Origin: Diphasiastrum complanatum
Taxonomy: Eukaryota > Streptophyta > Lycopodiopsida > Lycopodiales > Lycopodiaceae
Length of the DNA: 64,000 bases
Reading direction: 5' to 3'
NCBI GenBank assembly: GCA_029204225.1
Contig: CM055102.1
Coordinates: 61,854,668 to 61,918,667 of the forward strand
Position 1 is the first letter of the stretch, and each line of letters opens with the position of its first letter. A model generated the notes under the pieces. That model was given only the letters and a program-made list of their open reading frames with translations. It did no database searches and was not told the origin of the DNA. A program made the translations under genes and the position numbers. This document shows positions 1-13,900 of the stretch, in pieces.

Positions 1-560
1 CTCCTAAATCCTTAAACCTTAGCCCTAAACCCTGAACCCTTCTCCCTTGGCCCTTAGCCTTTGGTCATTTGTCCTTCGTCATTGGCCATTCGCCCTTCTT
101 AGCCCTTGGTCCTTGGTCCTAAACCCTAAACACTAAAACCTTAACCCTAAGCCCTAAACCCTAGACCCTAAACCCTAAGCCCTTAGTCCCAAATCCTAAT
201 CCCTAATCCCTAAGCCCTAAATCTTAAACCCTAATCCTAAACCCTTGCCCCTTAATTGTAAGCTCTAGGCCCTAAACCCTAAATCCTAAGCTCTAAACCC
301 TAAACCCTAAGCCCTTAGCCCTAAATCCTAAACCTTCCTAGAACCTAAATCTTAAATTCTTAAACCTTAGCCCTACACCCTAAACCCTAAACCCTTCTCC
401 CTTGGCCCTTAGCCTTTGGTCATTTGTCCTTCGCCATTGACCATCGGCCCTTGATCCTTAGCCCTTGTTCCTTAGCCTTTGATCGTTAGTCCTAACCCTT
501 CTCCCTTGGACTTTAACCCTTAGCCTTTGGCTTGTCCCTTTACCTTTAATCCTTAATCTT
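1..560. repeat. Degenerate telomere-like repeat tract
   Basis: The tract is made of short C-rich units that drift around CCCTAAA, with variants such as CCCTTAGCC and CCCTTGGTC. CCCTAAA is the complement of the Arabidopsis-type plant telomere repeat TTTAGGG. The units are too diverged and irregular to be an active chromosome end. An interstitial telomere-like array or a subtelomeric satellite fits better. It starts at the window edge, so its full length is unknown. Confidence 0.75.
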
Positions 561-591
561 TGGTCCTTACTTGTTGGCCCTTAGCATATAA

Positions 592-1084
<493 letters not shown>

Positions 1085-1627
1085 GTGTTCATGGACTTTT
1101 GCATTTGTTATGGAGTAGTTGACAACGACAAATTCAATATTCTCAGTGGTTACTCAGATGCAAGTTGGACAGGAGATGTAGATGCTCATAAATCCACTTA
1201 TGGATTTACATTCTTCTTCAACAATGGTCATATTTCATGGAAAAGTCGCAAGCAAACTTCGATAGCTCTATCTTCTATTGAATTAGAGTATATCGTAGCC
1301 TGTCAAGCTACAAAGAAAGTAGTATGGTTGAGAAACTTACTTCTAGATATCAGTCTGAATCAATATGCTCCGACAATTCTATTTTGTGATAATCAAAGTG
1401 TCATTGCTTTATTAGCTAGATTTCATTCTAGGAGTAAGCACATTGAAATTAAGTATCACTATGGCAGAAGCAAAGTTCTCGACAAAGAGGTTAACTTGCA
1501 GTATTGTCGACGCAAGATATGACAGTGGATATTTTTACTAAAGCATTAAGCTTGGATGCACACAAGAAATTTTGTGTAGAACTAAATTTTGAAGGTCAAA
1601 GCATTCATGGATTCAGATTAAGGGGGG
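1085..1627 (+). pseudogene. Ty1/copia pol remnant (RNase H end)
   Basis: This is the 3' end of a copia polyprotein, covering the RNase H domain. Visible landmarks are GYSDASWTGD (first catalytic Asp region), ISWKSRKQTSIALSSIELEY (RNase H core with Glu), FCDNQSVIAL (Asp) and SKHIEIKYH. A frameshift near 1500 moves the last part, with the typical DIFTKALSLDAH motif, into another frame. Gag, protease, integrase and reverse transcriptase are missing, so the element is truncated at its 5' side. A polypurine tract at about 1617-1627 precedes the LTR. It cannot be active. Confidence 0.88.
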
Positions 1628-2389
1628 TGTTGGATTATTCTCCTGATTATCAACTAATCGATCTTTTAATCTTCGTCCAGACTTCGGCCACTTCGGATGA
1701 ATGACAATTAATTGTTCCACTTGAAATATAGCTACAGACTTGCCCTAATCGTTTAACAAGTAAATTTCTGGGAAGTACTAATTGGATGGATGCCAGCCCA
1801 CTATGGCCAACTGGCCATTAAGATCTACGATCTAATTAGTTGTCCTACTGGACGTGTCGCATTTTGCTTAGTATAAATCAGTGATCATACTTCTATTATT
1901 CACAATGCATTTTACAAAGTATTGTAGCGACTCTCTCAAGCTTTCAATTTTGAACACTCTTGAGCATTCTAGCTCAATTCTTTCATCAAACAGAGATCAT
2001 TAGTTACTCAGAGATAGCTTAGAGTACGCGGTTTCTATCCACAATTTTCTTGTGCTCATCACCATCTGTTTTTATGCTAAATCAATCTATCATTTATTGC
2101 ATTTAGTATTATGTCAAAATGTATGCATCTCTGTGATTATTTTGTGGCTGATAAATCTCATATTGCTTTTGTCTAATAATTCAACACTTTACTGTTTGGC
2201 TACATAATCACTATAGTACTGACGATTTTAAAGTTAGTTACTATAAGATTGAACGTGACTTATGTCATTATATTTTGTTCAATATTGATAGGCGTAGTCA
2301 TGCATTAGGAAAGCAGGCTCCATCCTGCTGCGCTCGATGAGTCGCCACAGTCTTCGATTTGTCGTTATTGCTACCACCTCTTTCCAACA
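1628..2389 (+). mobile_element. 3' LTR of copia remnant A
   Basis: The LTR starts with TGTTGGA directly after the polypurine tract and ends with TCCAACA, giving 762 bp with 7-bp terminal inverted repeats. Its last 110 bp resemble the end of the LTR at 31139-32354: both have TTGATAGGCGTAGTCA followed by a G/A-rich stretch and TGCTGCGC or CCGCTGCGC. This places both elements in one copia family. The 5' partner is missing, so no target-site duplication can be checked. Confidence 0.8.
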
Positions 2390-4229
2390 TAATTGCTGGC
2401 CCATCTTTCTCATAATAATTATCCCTGCTTATATTAAAAATGATGGGAAAACCCATGATCAAACAAGAAGATTTAAGTATTTAAAATAATACTGTAGAAC
2501 ATAAAAAATGAATTAAGCTACCCAATAGCTAAGTAAAACTTAGAATAGTAAGCTAATTACTTAAAACCAACTTACAACCCCATAGCTTTATCTAGGTGGA
2601 GATAGCAACATCATGTGCAATTCTATACCATTTTCATCACCATACAACTAAAATTCTTCTTGCGTTATCTTGCAATCTCATGTTGATATTTTGCAAGGTA
2701 ATCACCATGACACCACTAATTCTATCTACCCTTTTGCTTATTGTGACCTCCTTCGAATATCGCATAAATATTTTTGGACACACTGAATAATTGACAATGA
2801 GACATTCGAGGTGATGGCCTCAAAACACAAGGCAAAACACGGGTTTGAAGCCTACAATAGTTTTGGTGACGTGTGTTAGTACATGAAAATGTCGTGTGTT
2901 GTGGGTCTAGGTCTTGAAATGGGGCCATATATTATGTATATAGGGGTATATGTGCCATTCAAAGTCAATGGTGGGTATTGGTGGTATGGGACATCCATAT
3001 TGTTGGAAGCTTGATTGTGTGCGATGATTGTGTCAATAATATCATTGCATGGAGTGAGTTCAGATGCATTTTATGGATGTACAATTAGTGGGTGTTTTTC
3101 ATTAATGGTGTGTGGTCACCTTACTAGGATTGGCTTTTGGAAATTTTACGAAGGCTCAATTTTTTTTTCCAAAATGCATTGGTTTTAGGCCTCTATTTCT
3201 TCTAAAGATAGCTCTATACTCAACTCTATATGAGTAGAAAATATGAATAACTTTCTAGCTTTGTTGTAATCACGTTAAACTAGGGTGGTGACTCTCTTGA
3301 AGGTGACTTATATCTTCTTGTTGAGTTTAAGGTGAAAATTGTATTTTTTTAACTGCTTAATTGCAAGATTTATTTATTTTATTTTTAGTGTGTGTGAATG
3401 CCTTCAAGATCTTTTCAATTTGACGTGTAAATGTTGAAAAGGAGGATGAACGTATTCCACACCATAACTGACAAGCCAATCATGGTGTGACAACGATCTA
3501 ATGGTGAGGGTGGGTAATATCAACATCTCTCCAAGATAGTATCATATCTCCTCACCCTTAGATCTTTGGGAGCCCACCATTGTCACTAGGGTGGTTCAAA
3601 ATATGCTCTCTAAAAAAAGAACACTTATAATCTCATATAATTCCAAAAAATGGAGGCTGTATAATACCTTGTATGGATCTCTGGATCTATAGATGTTCTA
3701 TATTTGTATCGACAATAAAATAACGATGATTTAAAATCTCAGTCAGTGTTCACGAAAGTTATGGACAAACAAATTTTAATGTGAATTTTATGATAACCTT
3801 TTTTCTTTTTCTCAAGAAAGTCTCAAATTAAAAGTGCGTAATCTATTATAATTAAAATTCTAATGTTTCTGGGCAACGGCAGCGTGAGCACTGCCTGGGA
3901 CCCTTTTTTAAAAAAAAAAAATTCATGTTTTTTTTTTTTCGGGCATCGGTCTCCAATTTTCAAAATTTTAACCCTCCTATTTGCCCACCCGCCCAAAACC
4001 CTGCCTAGTCCGCCCAAAACACCTGCCCACCCACCCGCACGCATACGAGCTCACATCGGTAGTTCTAATGAAAGGAAAATTAGGCTCAAATTAAAAGTGC
4101 GTAATTCTAATGAAGGGAAAATCTGTCGTGAAGGGCTTGGAAGGCTTCCAAAAAGGGAGGGTTGTTGGGGGCTGGCCCTTCATAACTGGGACATGGCCCT
4201 TAATAGCTGGGACAGTGCCCATCACCCGG
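2390..4229. other. Intergenic, no gene seen
   Basis: I find no convincing coding region, tRNA or element end here. The stretch at 3865-4060 has poly-A and poly-T runs beside a C-rich segment (CCCGCCCAAAACCC and similar). It lies upstream of the ankyrin gene and may hold part of its promoter. Confidence 0.5.
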
Positions 4230-4992
4230 CTCCCTCTACTCCCTCTCTCTTTCGTCTCTCTCTTTCTTTTGTTCTTCGTTCTCTCTCTCTCTCTCTCTCT
4301 CCGTCTTTTGCTTCCATGGCTCTCGCCTCGCAGTAAACGGCGAGAGATAGAGAGCGCGGTAGCCAGATCAACGCCATCTCAAGCATCAGCGCAGGATTGA
4401 AGGCGCGGATCGACGGAGTGGAGTGCTAATTTTTGTTTCTTCACTGCATTCAACGTTGCGTGGCTCAGCGGATATGCAAGAACAGAGCGGGGTTGCGAGA
4501 TGATGGCGATCTTTGGCTTCTGCGCAAGATTCAAGGCTTGGATCGACGCGATCGAGCACTAGTTTTTTTTGTTTAGGAACTTCAATCAACGAACTCTGTC
4601 TGTCTCAGCAGATATGCACGAACTGGTTTCCGTTTTGAGCTCTTGTAAGGGCACCCTGGGGCACTATGATTACACTCATTGACTTGCATATTTTTTCGCA
4701 ACAGCGCTAGTAAAAGAAACTAGCTGAAGATCTTAGTTCCAATTAAGAAATGGTGATGGAAAAGATGGGAGTGTAAAGAAACGTGAAGGTTTTGAGGTTT
4801 GTATAAGCTCTTAAATGACCTAGAAGCGTCGAAACGGCCATACAGGGTTTTAGTTGCATATTTGGCTGCATATTCTGGAAGAATTTGGATCGTGAAGGCT
4901 TGCTAGCAGAAATTTCATCGTATACATAATCGACTAGCAGCCTCTAGAATGTTCTGAATTTCATTGAGGACTCAGGAGAGCTGAAAGGAGAC
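4230..4992 (+). promoter_or_regulatory. Probable promoter-proximal and 5' leader region of the ankyrin gene
   Basis: A pyrimidine-rich block (4230-4310, CT repeats, Y-patch-like) is followed by a GC-richer leader up to the ATG at 4993. Plant core promoters and leaders often have such Y patches near the transcription start. The leader contains several short upstream ATGs, for example at 4315, 4500 and 4750. An intron in the leader is possible but I cannot place one. The exact transcription start is not visible. Confidence 0.45.
4389..4623 (+). repeat. Diverged tandem duplication in the 5' leader
   Basis: Two copies of about 100 bp lie at 4389-4483 and 4522-4623. Both run from GCGCARGATT through GGATCGACG and a CTAATTTTTGTTT/CTAGTTTTTTTTGTTT stretch to CTCAGCRGATATGCAMGAAC. 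The copies are clearly related but diverged, so the duplication is old. It sits directly upstream of a highly conserved coding exon. Confidence 0.65.
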
Positions 4993-7900
4993 ATGGCGCA
5001 GATATCTTCAGAAGAGATCTCGAAGTATGGTCACAGCCCCGTTCATATGGCGGTCGTCTGCGGCGATCATTCATCACTGCGCCGCATTCTTGCAGGGCTG
5101 CCGCGGTTGGCCAAGGCAGGGGAAGTGCGCACGGAGGCGGAATCAATTAGGGCAGAGCAGCAAGCAGATGCAGTGTCCGCTGTGATCGATCGGCGTGATG
5201 TGCCAGGGCGCGAGACTCCCCTGCATCTGGCTGTGCGGCTGGGCGATGCCGTCGCCGCAGAGATGCTGATGTCCAAAGGTTGTGACTGGAGCCTCCAGAA
5301 TGAGAGGGGATGGAGCCCCTTGCAGGAAGCAGTATGTGCCAGGGAAGAAGCCATAGCCATGATTATCACAAGGCACTATCAACCATTGGCATGGGCGAAG
5401 TGGTGCAGACGCCTGCCCCGCATAATCTCCACTGTCAGCCGAATGCGAGATTTCTACATGGAGCTGACGTTCCACTTTGAGAGCTCAGTGATTCCTTTCA
5501 TCGGACGGATCGCCCCTTCTGACACCTACCGCATCTGGAAGCGTGGCGGCAACCTTAGGGCAGACATGACTCTTGCAGGGTTTGATGGATTCAGGATACA
5601 GAGGTCAGATCAGAGCTTCTTGTTTTTGGGAGAGGGCACAGAAGATGGCAAATTGTCGCCGGGGTCTCTTTGCGTTTTAAGCCACAAAACCAAGGAGGTG
5701 ATGAATGCTCTTGAAGGCGCAGGATCACAGCTGTCTGAGGCCGAAATCGCACAGGAAGTTGCTGCCATGGCTCAGACCAATATGTACCGTCCGGGCATTG
5801 ATGTAACACAAGCAGAGCTGGTTGCTAATCTGAATTGGAGAAGGCAAGAAAGAACTGAGATGGTTGGCCAATGGAAGTCTAAGGTGTACGAAATGCACCA
5901 CGTTACGGTCAGTGTTCGATCAAGGAGAGTTCCAGGAGCGATGACCGATGAGGAGCTTTTTGGTACTGAAGGAGATAAGCAAGAAGAGGATGAAGAAGAC
6001 TATGGCGATCTGCTGACCGAAGAAGAAAGGCAGCAGCTTGAGAGTGCTCTGAAACTTGAGGGCGTTGATTTCAGCGATGATGAAGTTGATGGAAGACTTC
6101 AAGAAAGCAATGGCAGTATGGACGATTCTGTGGGTGAGAATGGGGAGGAAAGTCTCAGCACAGTGTCAGGAAAACAGGAAATTGGGGCCTCTGGCAAAGG
6201 TGACAAAAAGGGGTGGTTTAGTCTAGGCAGGAAAAGTGTCAAGCAGGACGGTGGGAAAAAACTTGCACCTAGTAGGAATTCCGTCAGTGTTGAGGAACGG
6301 GGACGAGATAAGAGCTTTGAAAATGGTATATCAAAGGTTGATTTTGCCAGAAAATCCTCGAAGCAGACTGATCCCAGCCGCATGTCTGTTGACCGAAGGT
6401 ATTCAGACTTCAAGGCTGAGGAGAGTCTAGCATTGAGAAAGGGCAAGGAAAAGGCAACAAAGAAGGGTGCTAGCAAAGAGGCTACTCGAAAACCAAGAGC
6501 AAGTGGAAGTGAAGGTGATTCTGAAAGCGAGTACAAAAAAGGTTTGAGACCTGTGCTGTGGCTGACCCAAGATTTCCCACTCAAAACAGAGGAGCTGTTG
6601 CCATTGCTTGACATTCTTGCAAATAAGGTCAAAGCTGTGCGTAGGTTGAGAGAGCTGTTGACGACCAAGCTGCCACCAAAAACATTTCCGGTGAAGGTAA
6701 CTATTTTGATGTCTCGAAGCCTTGAATGAATAGGCATGTTCAAAACCTGGCATTGGGCTTGTTTTTGCAAACGTTAGAAAGGTTTTAGTTGCTAATAGTA
6801 ATATATTTATTCTCTGCTTTTAATGTTTTTGAGACTTGTCAAACAATCTGTGCTTTTAAAGTTTCAAGCAGTGGGAACTTTGTTTGAGACGCTGGAAGAA
6901 AGTATTCCGTTGTGTCCTAATGGCTGGTTCTATTCTATTTAAACATGCGTAAAAGTAGCCAACTTTGGCAGTTGTATCTAACTCTTGGATCAAAGTTTGC
7001 AAACTGTTGGCAAGCTGTTTTTCTGTTCTTTCGCATTTCATGGTAGCTTTTGCTGATTCCTCATGAGCATCACTTTGGCCTCTCTGCTGCTAGGGACACT
7101 CTAATGTTGCTTGGGGAAGGCGAAGTTTCATGTCTCTGTTCAGGAGTTTGAAAGTCTCACTCTTGTAAAACTCTCCAAAGATATTTGGTAGTCTGTTCAA
7201 GTCTATGAAAGAAATCGCTCGTTAATTACCTGCTTAAATTCTTCCTTGCAGTAGTAGCTTCCTTGTAGTTGACAGTTCACCAATGGTTTTGATGAATGAG
7301 CTTTCAGACTTGACATAAGAGTTCCCTAAAAGCAAACTTAAGTTGTCTGGCAAAGAAGGCAGTGCATTAGAATCCTCTCTGTTGTCCTTCTTGTTAGTGA
7401 TTAATTTACTTACCAGCATGCTTTATGGTAGCCTTTTCTAGCCCTTAAGAGTTTTTAGATGCACACGAAATCTGAAGGAGAGGGTGAAGAAGAGGAAGAG
7501 TATGAATTCTCTGGGTCGGAACGTTTTTTCCAAAATAAAAAAGACACATATTGAAGTGCCACCTGCTGGCCACGATCTTTCTGCTTTTTGATAATACATT
7601 GAGCGACGCTTGATAATACATTGCAGGATGCTAGTCATCATCAGAAACGGTGGAAAAACATACAGTTCAAGCGGAAACAAAATTGAAGAAGTTACTAGTT
7701 ATCGGTTACTGTCACATCCTCCATCTCCGTCATACTCATTTGCGTGTATTTTTTCTAAGTATGGCTTTATGTTGCTGCTGTGCTAGTTTGTCACTGCGCT
7801 GTGCACATATTCAGATGAATGGCCCTTTTTTCTTCGTTGCATTCTGTATCTCGGTTATGCATGAAATTTATTGCTATATCTGAAAACTCACCCTCTATCT

Positions 7901-10900
7901 CGATGTCCATGCCTTGTCTGACTATAATGCATATCTTGTCTGACTGTTGATTATACAGAGCTGCTTATAGCCAAAAAATATGTCAAAAATTAATGAAATT
8001 CTTGCTGCTCCCGTTGATCCTAGAATCGCTATCTGAGCCACGTTTTTAAGCTCACACTGATCCTAGATTCGCTATTTTGTTCCTTATCTCAATTCCTCTG
8101 TTAAAAAATAACGTATTTTTTGAAAAAAAAATTTGGTCAAGTTCCGAAATGGGCAACTAAGATATGTGTGTGTGTGTGTGCAGGAGGATCTGATTTGGTT
8201 TTTTGCTTGTTACTCCTCCTTCCCTCATCAGAGTTCAGTGACAACAGTTGCAATCTGTTTGTTGGAGGAGGGCGCTACTAGTCAGGTCATTCCCACATTG
8301 AATCTGAGCAAATCTGAGCCAGGACAGCAATCAACCATTTGGAGGAGGGCGCTGGTTCTGTTTTGCTCAATCATTCATTTCTCTCTCAAATCTTGTCAGA
8401 TTTGCATGAGATCTGTTGCAAGCTGATCCATAGGGGAGGGCGCTCCATCTCAGATCTTCTCCCACTCAATTCTCACTACTTTGGAAGCAGGGCAGCCATC
8501 CAACCATTGGAAGTAGGGCGCTGGATCTGATTTCCAAATATCATCCCAACTGTCTCATAAATTGTCAGAATTGAATAGGATCTTTTGCTAGTGGCTTCTC
8601 TTGCATAGGCTCTTTCTTTCATAGTGAATAGAAGTCATATAGAAGCTTGATCAGAAATCTGATTTTTCAGATCTGAGGCACCTATTTGATGTAGCCAGCA
8701 AGTAGGGAAAAGTCCACATCTTGATTCATTCAATAGGCAATAAATAGAGTTCAAATAGGATTGAATTAGGATCATTCTTATGATCTACAGCTTGCTGTTT
8801 TATGTGTATTTCATATGCATGTTTCATTCCTAGATCTGTTAGGCTCAAGTAGTCCTTGAAAATAGCATTTCTAGGGTCCTGAATCCTAATTTTGAGCTAT
8901 TCTAGGCTGCTCTGTTTTTCCAACAGTGGTATCAGAGCAGTGTTTACAAGAAGCATGCAATCAGAAATGGCAAACACAAGCCTACTCACCTTAAATCCAA
9001 TCGGCCTCATCTTAGAAAATGGAAGACAGTATTCCATTTGGAATACAAAGGTTATGCTAGTTCTCAAGAGAAATGGAGTATGGGAGATCATCAATGGGCC
9101 TGCACCAACAGAAGAAGCTACACAAAGAGATCGAGACAAGTGGAATGAAAAGAATGATCAAGCATGTGCTTGGATCAGTCTTTCCACTTAAGAGGATATT
9201 CTACTTGAAATATCTGAGATGAGTAGTGCCAAAGATATTTGGAACTATCAAAAAAACAAATTTGAAACTAAATCCACTTCTGAAGTAGTACATATGTCAA
9301 ATAGATTGTATACAATGGCATGGAGTGGTAAGACTGATATAAAGAAATTCATATTTGAGATGAAAAGTTATTTTACTTCTCTAGCTCTTGCAGGACAAGA
9401 ATATGCTATTAATAATGGCCGGAAGCTGTCTATTTTTCTTGGTGCTCTTCCCACTTCTTTTGACTCACTTAGAACAATCCTAGCAAGAACACCTAACATG
9501 AGTTTTGAAGAAGCAAGTAATGCAGTGATCGAAGAAGATCACCTCAGGAGGGAAAGAGCAACCCGACATCAGCATGAAAGTAAGTTACAAGAAGCCTACT
9601 TCACCAATCCGGGAGACAAGAAGAAGAAGAAGCAGAAGTCGAAGAAGAGCAAAGAGAAGGGGCCAGAACCCACATGCGACTATTGTGGGAAAGATGGCCA
9701 CTTACCCACCAAGTGCTGGTGTAATCCAAAGATACCATGCATCTATTGCAAGATCACCGGACATGCAGCCATCTATTGCGAGCAAAACCCAAGGAAGAAG
9801 AAAGGAAAGTCAAAGGCACACCTTGTGGAAGACAATTCTACTTTTGAAGCTGGAGAGGCATCCAAATCAGCCGAAGAACTTTCATGCACCTACATGATCA
9901 ATGAACATGAAGAATGCAATATGGTCTCTTCAATTGATTCAGAAAATTGAGATGGTGCTTGACTCGGGTGCCACCTCACATATAGTTTCTAGTAAAAATA
10001 TTATGTCAAATCTTTCCTCTATCTCTTATGAAAAGCAAGTAATATTAGGAGATGGTAGCATGCATAAAGTTGAGGGAATAGGGGATCTAAAACTTAGAAC
10101 TTCCAAGGGGATGTTAGTTCTAAATGGAGCTCTCTATGTTCCTTCCTTAATGAAAGACCTTATTTCTGTAGCTAAAGTAATTGATGCAGGATTAAAGGTA
10201 TCCTTTGATACTGATGTATGTCGAGTCTTAGACATGAAGACAAAGTCTATTGTAACTCATGCAAGAAGGAGAAATAACCTTTATTATTTAGAGGTTTTAC
10301 CAAATAAAGAAGAGTTGCATGTAGTGTCAGACTTAGATTTTTTATGGCATAGAAGATTATGTCATGTATCTTTGAAGTCACTTCATGAAAGAAGTTCAGC
10401 AGGCCAGTTTGTTGGATGTAAGATCCAAGAAGGAATCACTAATCTCCAGTGTGATGCTTGTTATAAAGGGAAGATGCACAGATCTCCTTTCACCAAGCAA
10501 GGTTTTCAAGCTAAGAAGCCTTTAGAAATGGTTCATACAAATATCTGTGGTTCCTATGAATGTTCCTTCTTTAGATGATGCTCAATACTTCATTACGTTC
10601 ATAGATGATTATACAAGAATGTGTATTGTGTATTTCTTGAAGCAAAGATCCAAGGCATTTGAAATGTTCAAGGAATTTCAAGCTTTTGCAGAAAGGACTA
10701 CAAAACACAAAATCATTCTTTTAAGATGTGATGGAGCAGGAGAATACATATCTAATGAATTTCTAGACTATTGCAGACAAAAGGGCATTACACATCAGGT
10801 GACTACAGCTTATACTCCCCAACATAATGGAGTTGCCGAAAGAAGAAATCAGACTCTGGTGGAGGCAGCTAAGTGTATGCTTGCACATGCACATCTTCCC

Positions 10901-13900
10901 AAAACTTATTGGGCCGATGCAGTTGGAGCAGCCAATTACCTCTTCAATCGAGTATTGAAAACTTCTCAGTTACGGACTACAGGATACAGGCCTACTGGGC
11001 TACTCTGCATATATGCCGCAGGCCTCTTTACATTTACTGTTGGTTATGTATATTTCTGGTAATGCAATTTAGATTAGTCATGTACAAGCCCCAGAGCCTT
11101 TTTATATGTTTATGACCCGCATTGGGTCCTTTTTTATGACATTGACTGGCCTTGGGCCCTTATTATATGGTTATATGTGGAGTGGGGGCCCGTAGGAGGG
11201 CGCACTATTTTCCCTCCACATTTTACCTCCCTTTACTTTTGAATTCCTATTTTAGGGTTCATTGGTAGGGTATTTATAGGGGCATTTGTACACTCATTTT
11301 TCAGATTATTGATTGGTATTGCTTGGGCTCTTCGTGGGAGAACCTATTGTCTTGTCTATTGCTTGTAGGGCTTTAGTCTATTGCTGTCTTTTATGCTTCA
11401 TTGATTCGACACCTGAGATTTTGATCATAACTTTCTCTATATCCAAAATCTCCATATGAATTATGGTGGGGAAGGAAGCCTAGTATTGCTCATGCAAGAG
11501 TTTTCGGATGCCTAGCACATGTATTTGTGCCTAAGGACAAAAGGACAAAGCTGGACCAACATTCCAAAGTAGGTATATTTATTGGTTATGTAAATAGTAC
11601 TTCTTATTACAGAGTCTATTTCCCTTCAGAAGATACTACTTTGGAATGTAGAGAAGTTATCTTTGAAGAAGACAAATTTCTAGATAACATAGATCAAATG
11701 GGATTCGACTTTTATGATCCATTTGTTTCTGAAGTACCTGAACCAAGTGCAGAACCATATGTAGATTTACATGATGACGTGCAAGATCCAGGAAGCTCAG
11801 CAAGACCAAGGAGAATTCAGCATGGAGATATACCTGAAGAACTACTTCGAAGATCCTCAAGGCTTGGTAAGGAGCCCATGAGGGAGAATCAACACAACTA
11901 CCTTGTGGAGGCATGTTGTTTTGCAGGAGACCCGAATCCTATAAAGAAGCTATAGGAGGAAAGGAAAAGGACAAGCGGTTGTTGGCCATGCAAGATGAAA
12001 TAGATTCCATGCATCGAAGGAAGGTATGGGACCTCCAACCTCTACTTGAAGGAAGGAAAGCAATCAAATGCAAATGGATATTTCGATACAAGTTTGGACC
12101 AGACGGCAAGATCAATCGATATAAAGCTCTATTGGTGGCAAAAGGCTTTACTCAAAAGTTTGGTATAGATTACTTTGACACTTTTTCCCCGGTTATCAAA
12201 CATTCTAGTGTGAGATATATTTTTGCATTTGCTGCCCAACATGTTTTAACTGTCCACTTAGTGGATGAAAAAACAGCCTACCTTTATGGAGAATTACAAG
12301 AGGAGCTATATATGGAACAGCCCGAGGGATTTACATCCCATGAATTTCCTAATTATGTTTGCTCTCTGAGGGGGAGCATATATGGCCTCAAGCAATCAGC
12401 AAGGGCCTGGTTCCAAAAGAAGGATGAAGGTTTGAAACTTCTTGGTTTTACTCCCACTAGTGCTGATCCAAATGTTTATACTAAGTACCTTAATGGGGAA
12501 ATAGTAATCATTGGAGTTTATGTTGATGATAGATTGATTGCTACTAAGTCCAGAAAATATGGAGATAGTCAAGAAACAAATATCCTCTATATTTGAAATT
12601 GCTGATATGGGAGAAGCCAAGGTTTATCTTGGGGTGCAAATTGAAAAGGAAGGCTCTAGCTATTTCCTACATCAATCTCTCTATATTTCGAAGCTTCTTG
12701 ATAGGTTTAACATGCAGGATTGTAAGGGGAAAATGGTTCCTATGCCTACAGGAACCGTACTATCAAAGGATGATTGTCCTACAACCGGGGAAGAAAAAGA
12801 ACAAATGGCTCTTATTCCTTATCATCATCTTATTGGTTCCCTTATATATCTAGCAACTTGGACTAGGCCTGAAATAGCTTTTCAGTTTTCAGCCTTAGTC
12901 AGTTTAATGCTAATCCAGGATTGAAGCATTGGAAGTTAGCACAACATGTTTTGAAATATCTCAAGCATACTATAAACCATGGACTTTATTTTTCCCATGA
13001 CAAGAGTATAGAGATGATCACCTATACAGATGCAAGTTGGATGTCCAGGAAGGATGAATCAAATAGCATCTCTGGATGTGTTTGTCTAGTTGCAGGTGCA
13101 GCCATTTCATGGGTATGTAAAAAGCAATCAATTGTTGCTCAATCTTCTTGTGAATCAGAATATGTAGCAGCAGCAAAGGCGTGCAATAAGATCTTATGGA
13201 TGCAATATATTTCGAACCAGCTTGGTGTCTTTCAAGAGCTTACTTCTCATGGATAACACTTCAGCTATCCAACTAAGCAAGGATTCAGTTCATCCAAGAA
13301 CCAAACACATAGGAATGAGATATCATCACATCAGAGATTTGGTTGAAAAACAAATCATCAAGGTTGAGTATGTACCAAGTGAGGATATGGTAGCCGACAT
13401 CTTCACCAAACCTTTGGACAAAAGCTTATTTGAAAAGCATCGGGAGGCTTTGGGAGTTATTTATTTAAACAGGTTTAAGGGGGAGTTGTTGAACTTGTAA
13501 ACCTTGTTAATAAATAGAACTTGTCACATGGGTACAAAAATACTTTGAGGCCCAAACTTAGGCAAATTTTTTTTGTGCAAACTTGTGGGAGGCCCTCTTG
13601 CATGTTGATGCCACATACCCACTTGAGTTTGGTAGACCCCCATGCACATGTGCATGGGGGAGGAAAAGTTAGTTTGCCACATATCCTAGTTTGCATGCAA
13701 CATGCAAGATGCATGCATGACAAATTAGACACATGCAATTAGACATGCAAATTGCCACCTATCTTGGACACTTGGCAATAGCATGCCATGCCTTGTACAT
13801 ACACAATTTCTTACAAATAGAACCTCCACGATTTGGAGAAGTGTGATTTCTGGAATAATCTTCCACTTTTCATCATCTGATTCTATTCTTCATCTCAATT

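Noticed and set aside
1-560. True chromosome end (active telomere)
   Set aside because: Units are too irregular, and the tract ends in unique and retroelement sequence with no long perfect TTTAGGG run.
3863-4400. Plus-strand frames of 157 and 96 aa before the ankyrin gene
   Set aside because: Composition follows poly-A/T and CT-rich DNA (Phe-Phe, Leu-Ser runs). No conserved motif; it lies in the probable promoter and leader.
6099-6770. 223-aa minus-strand frame opposite ankyrin exon 1
   Set aside because: It is the antisense shadow of the well-conserved plus-strand exon.
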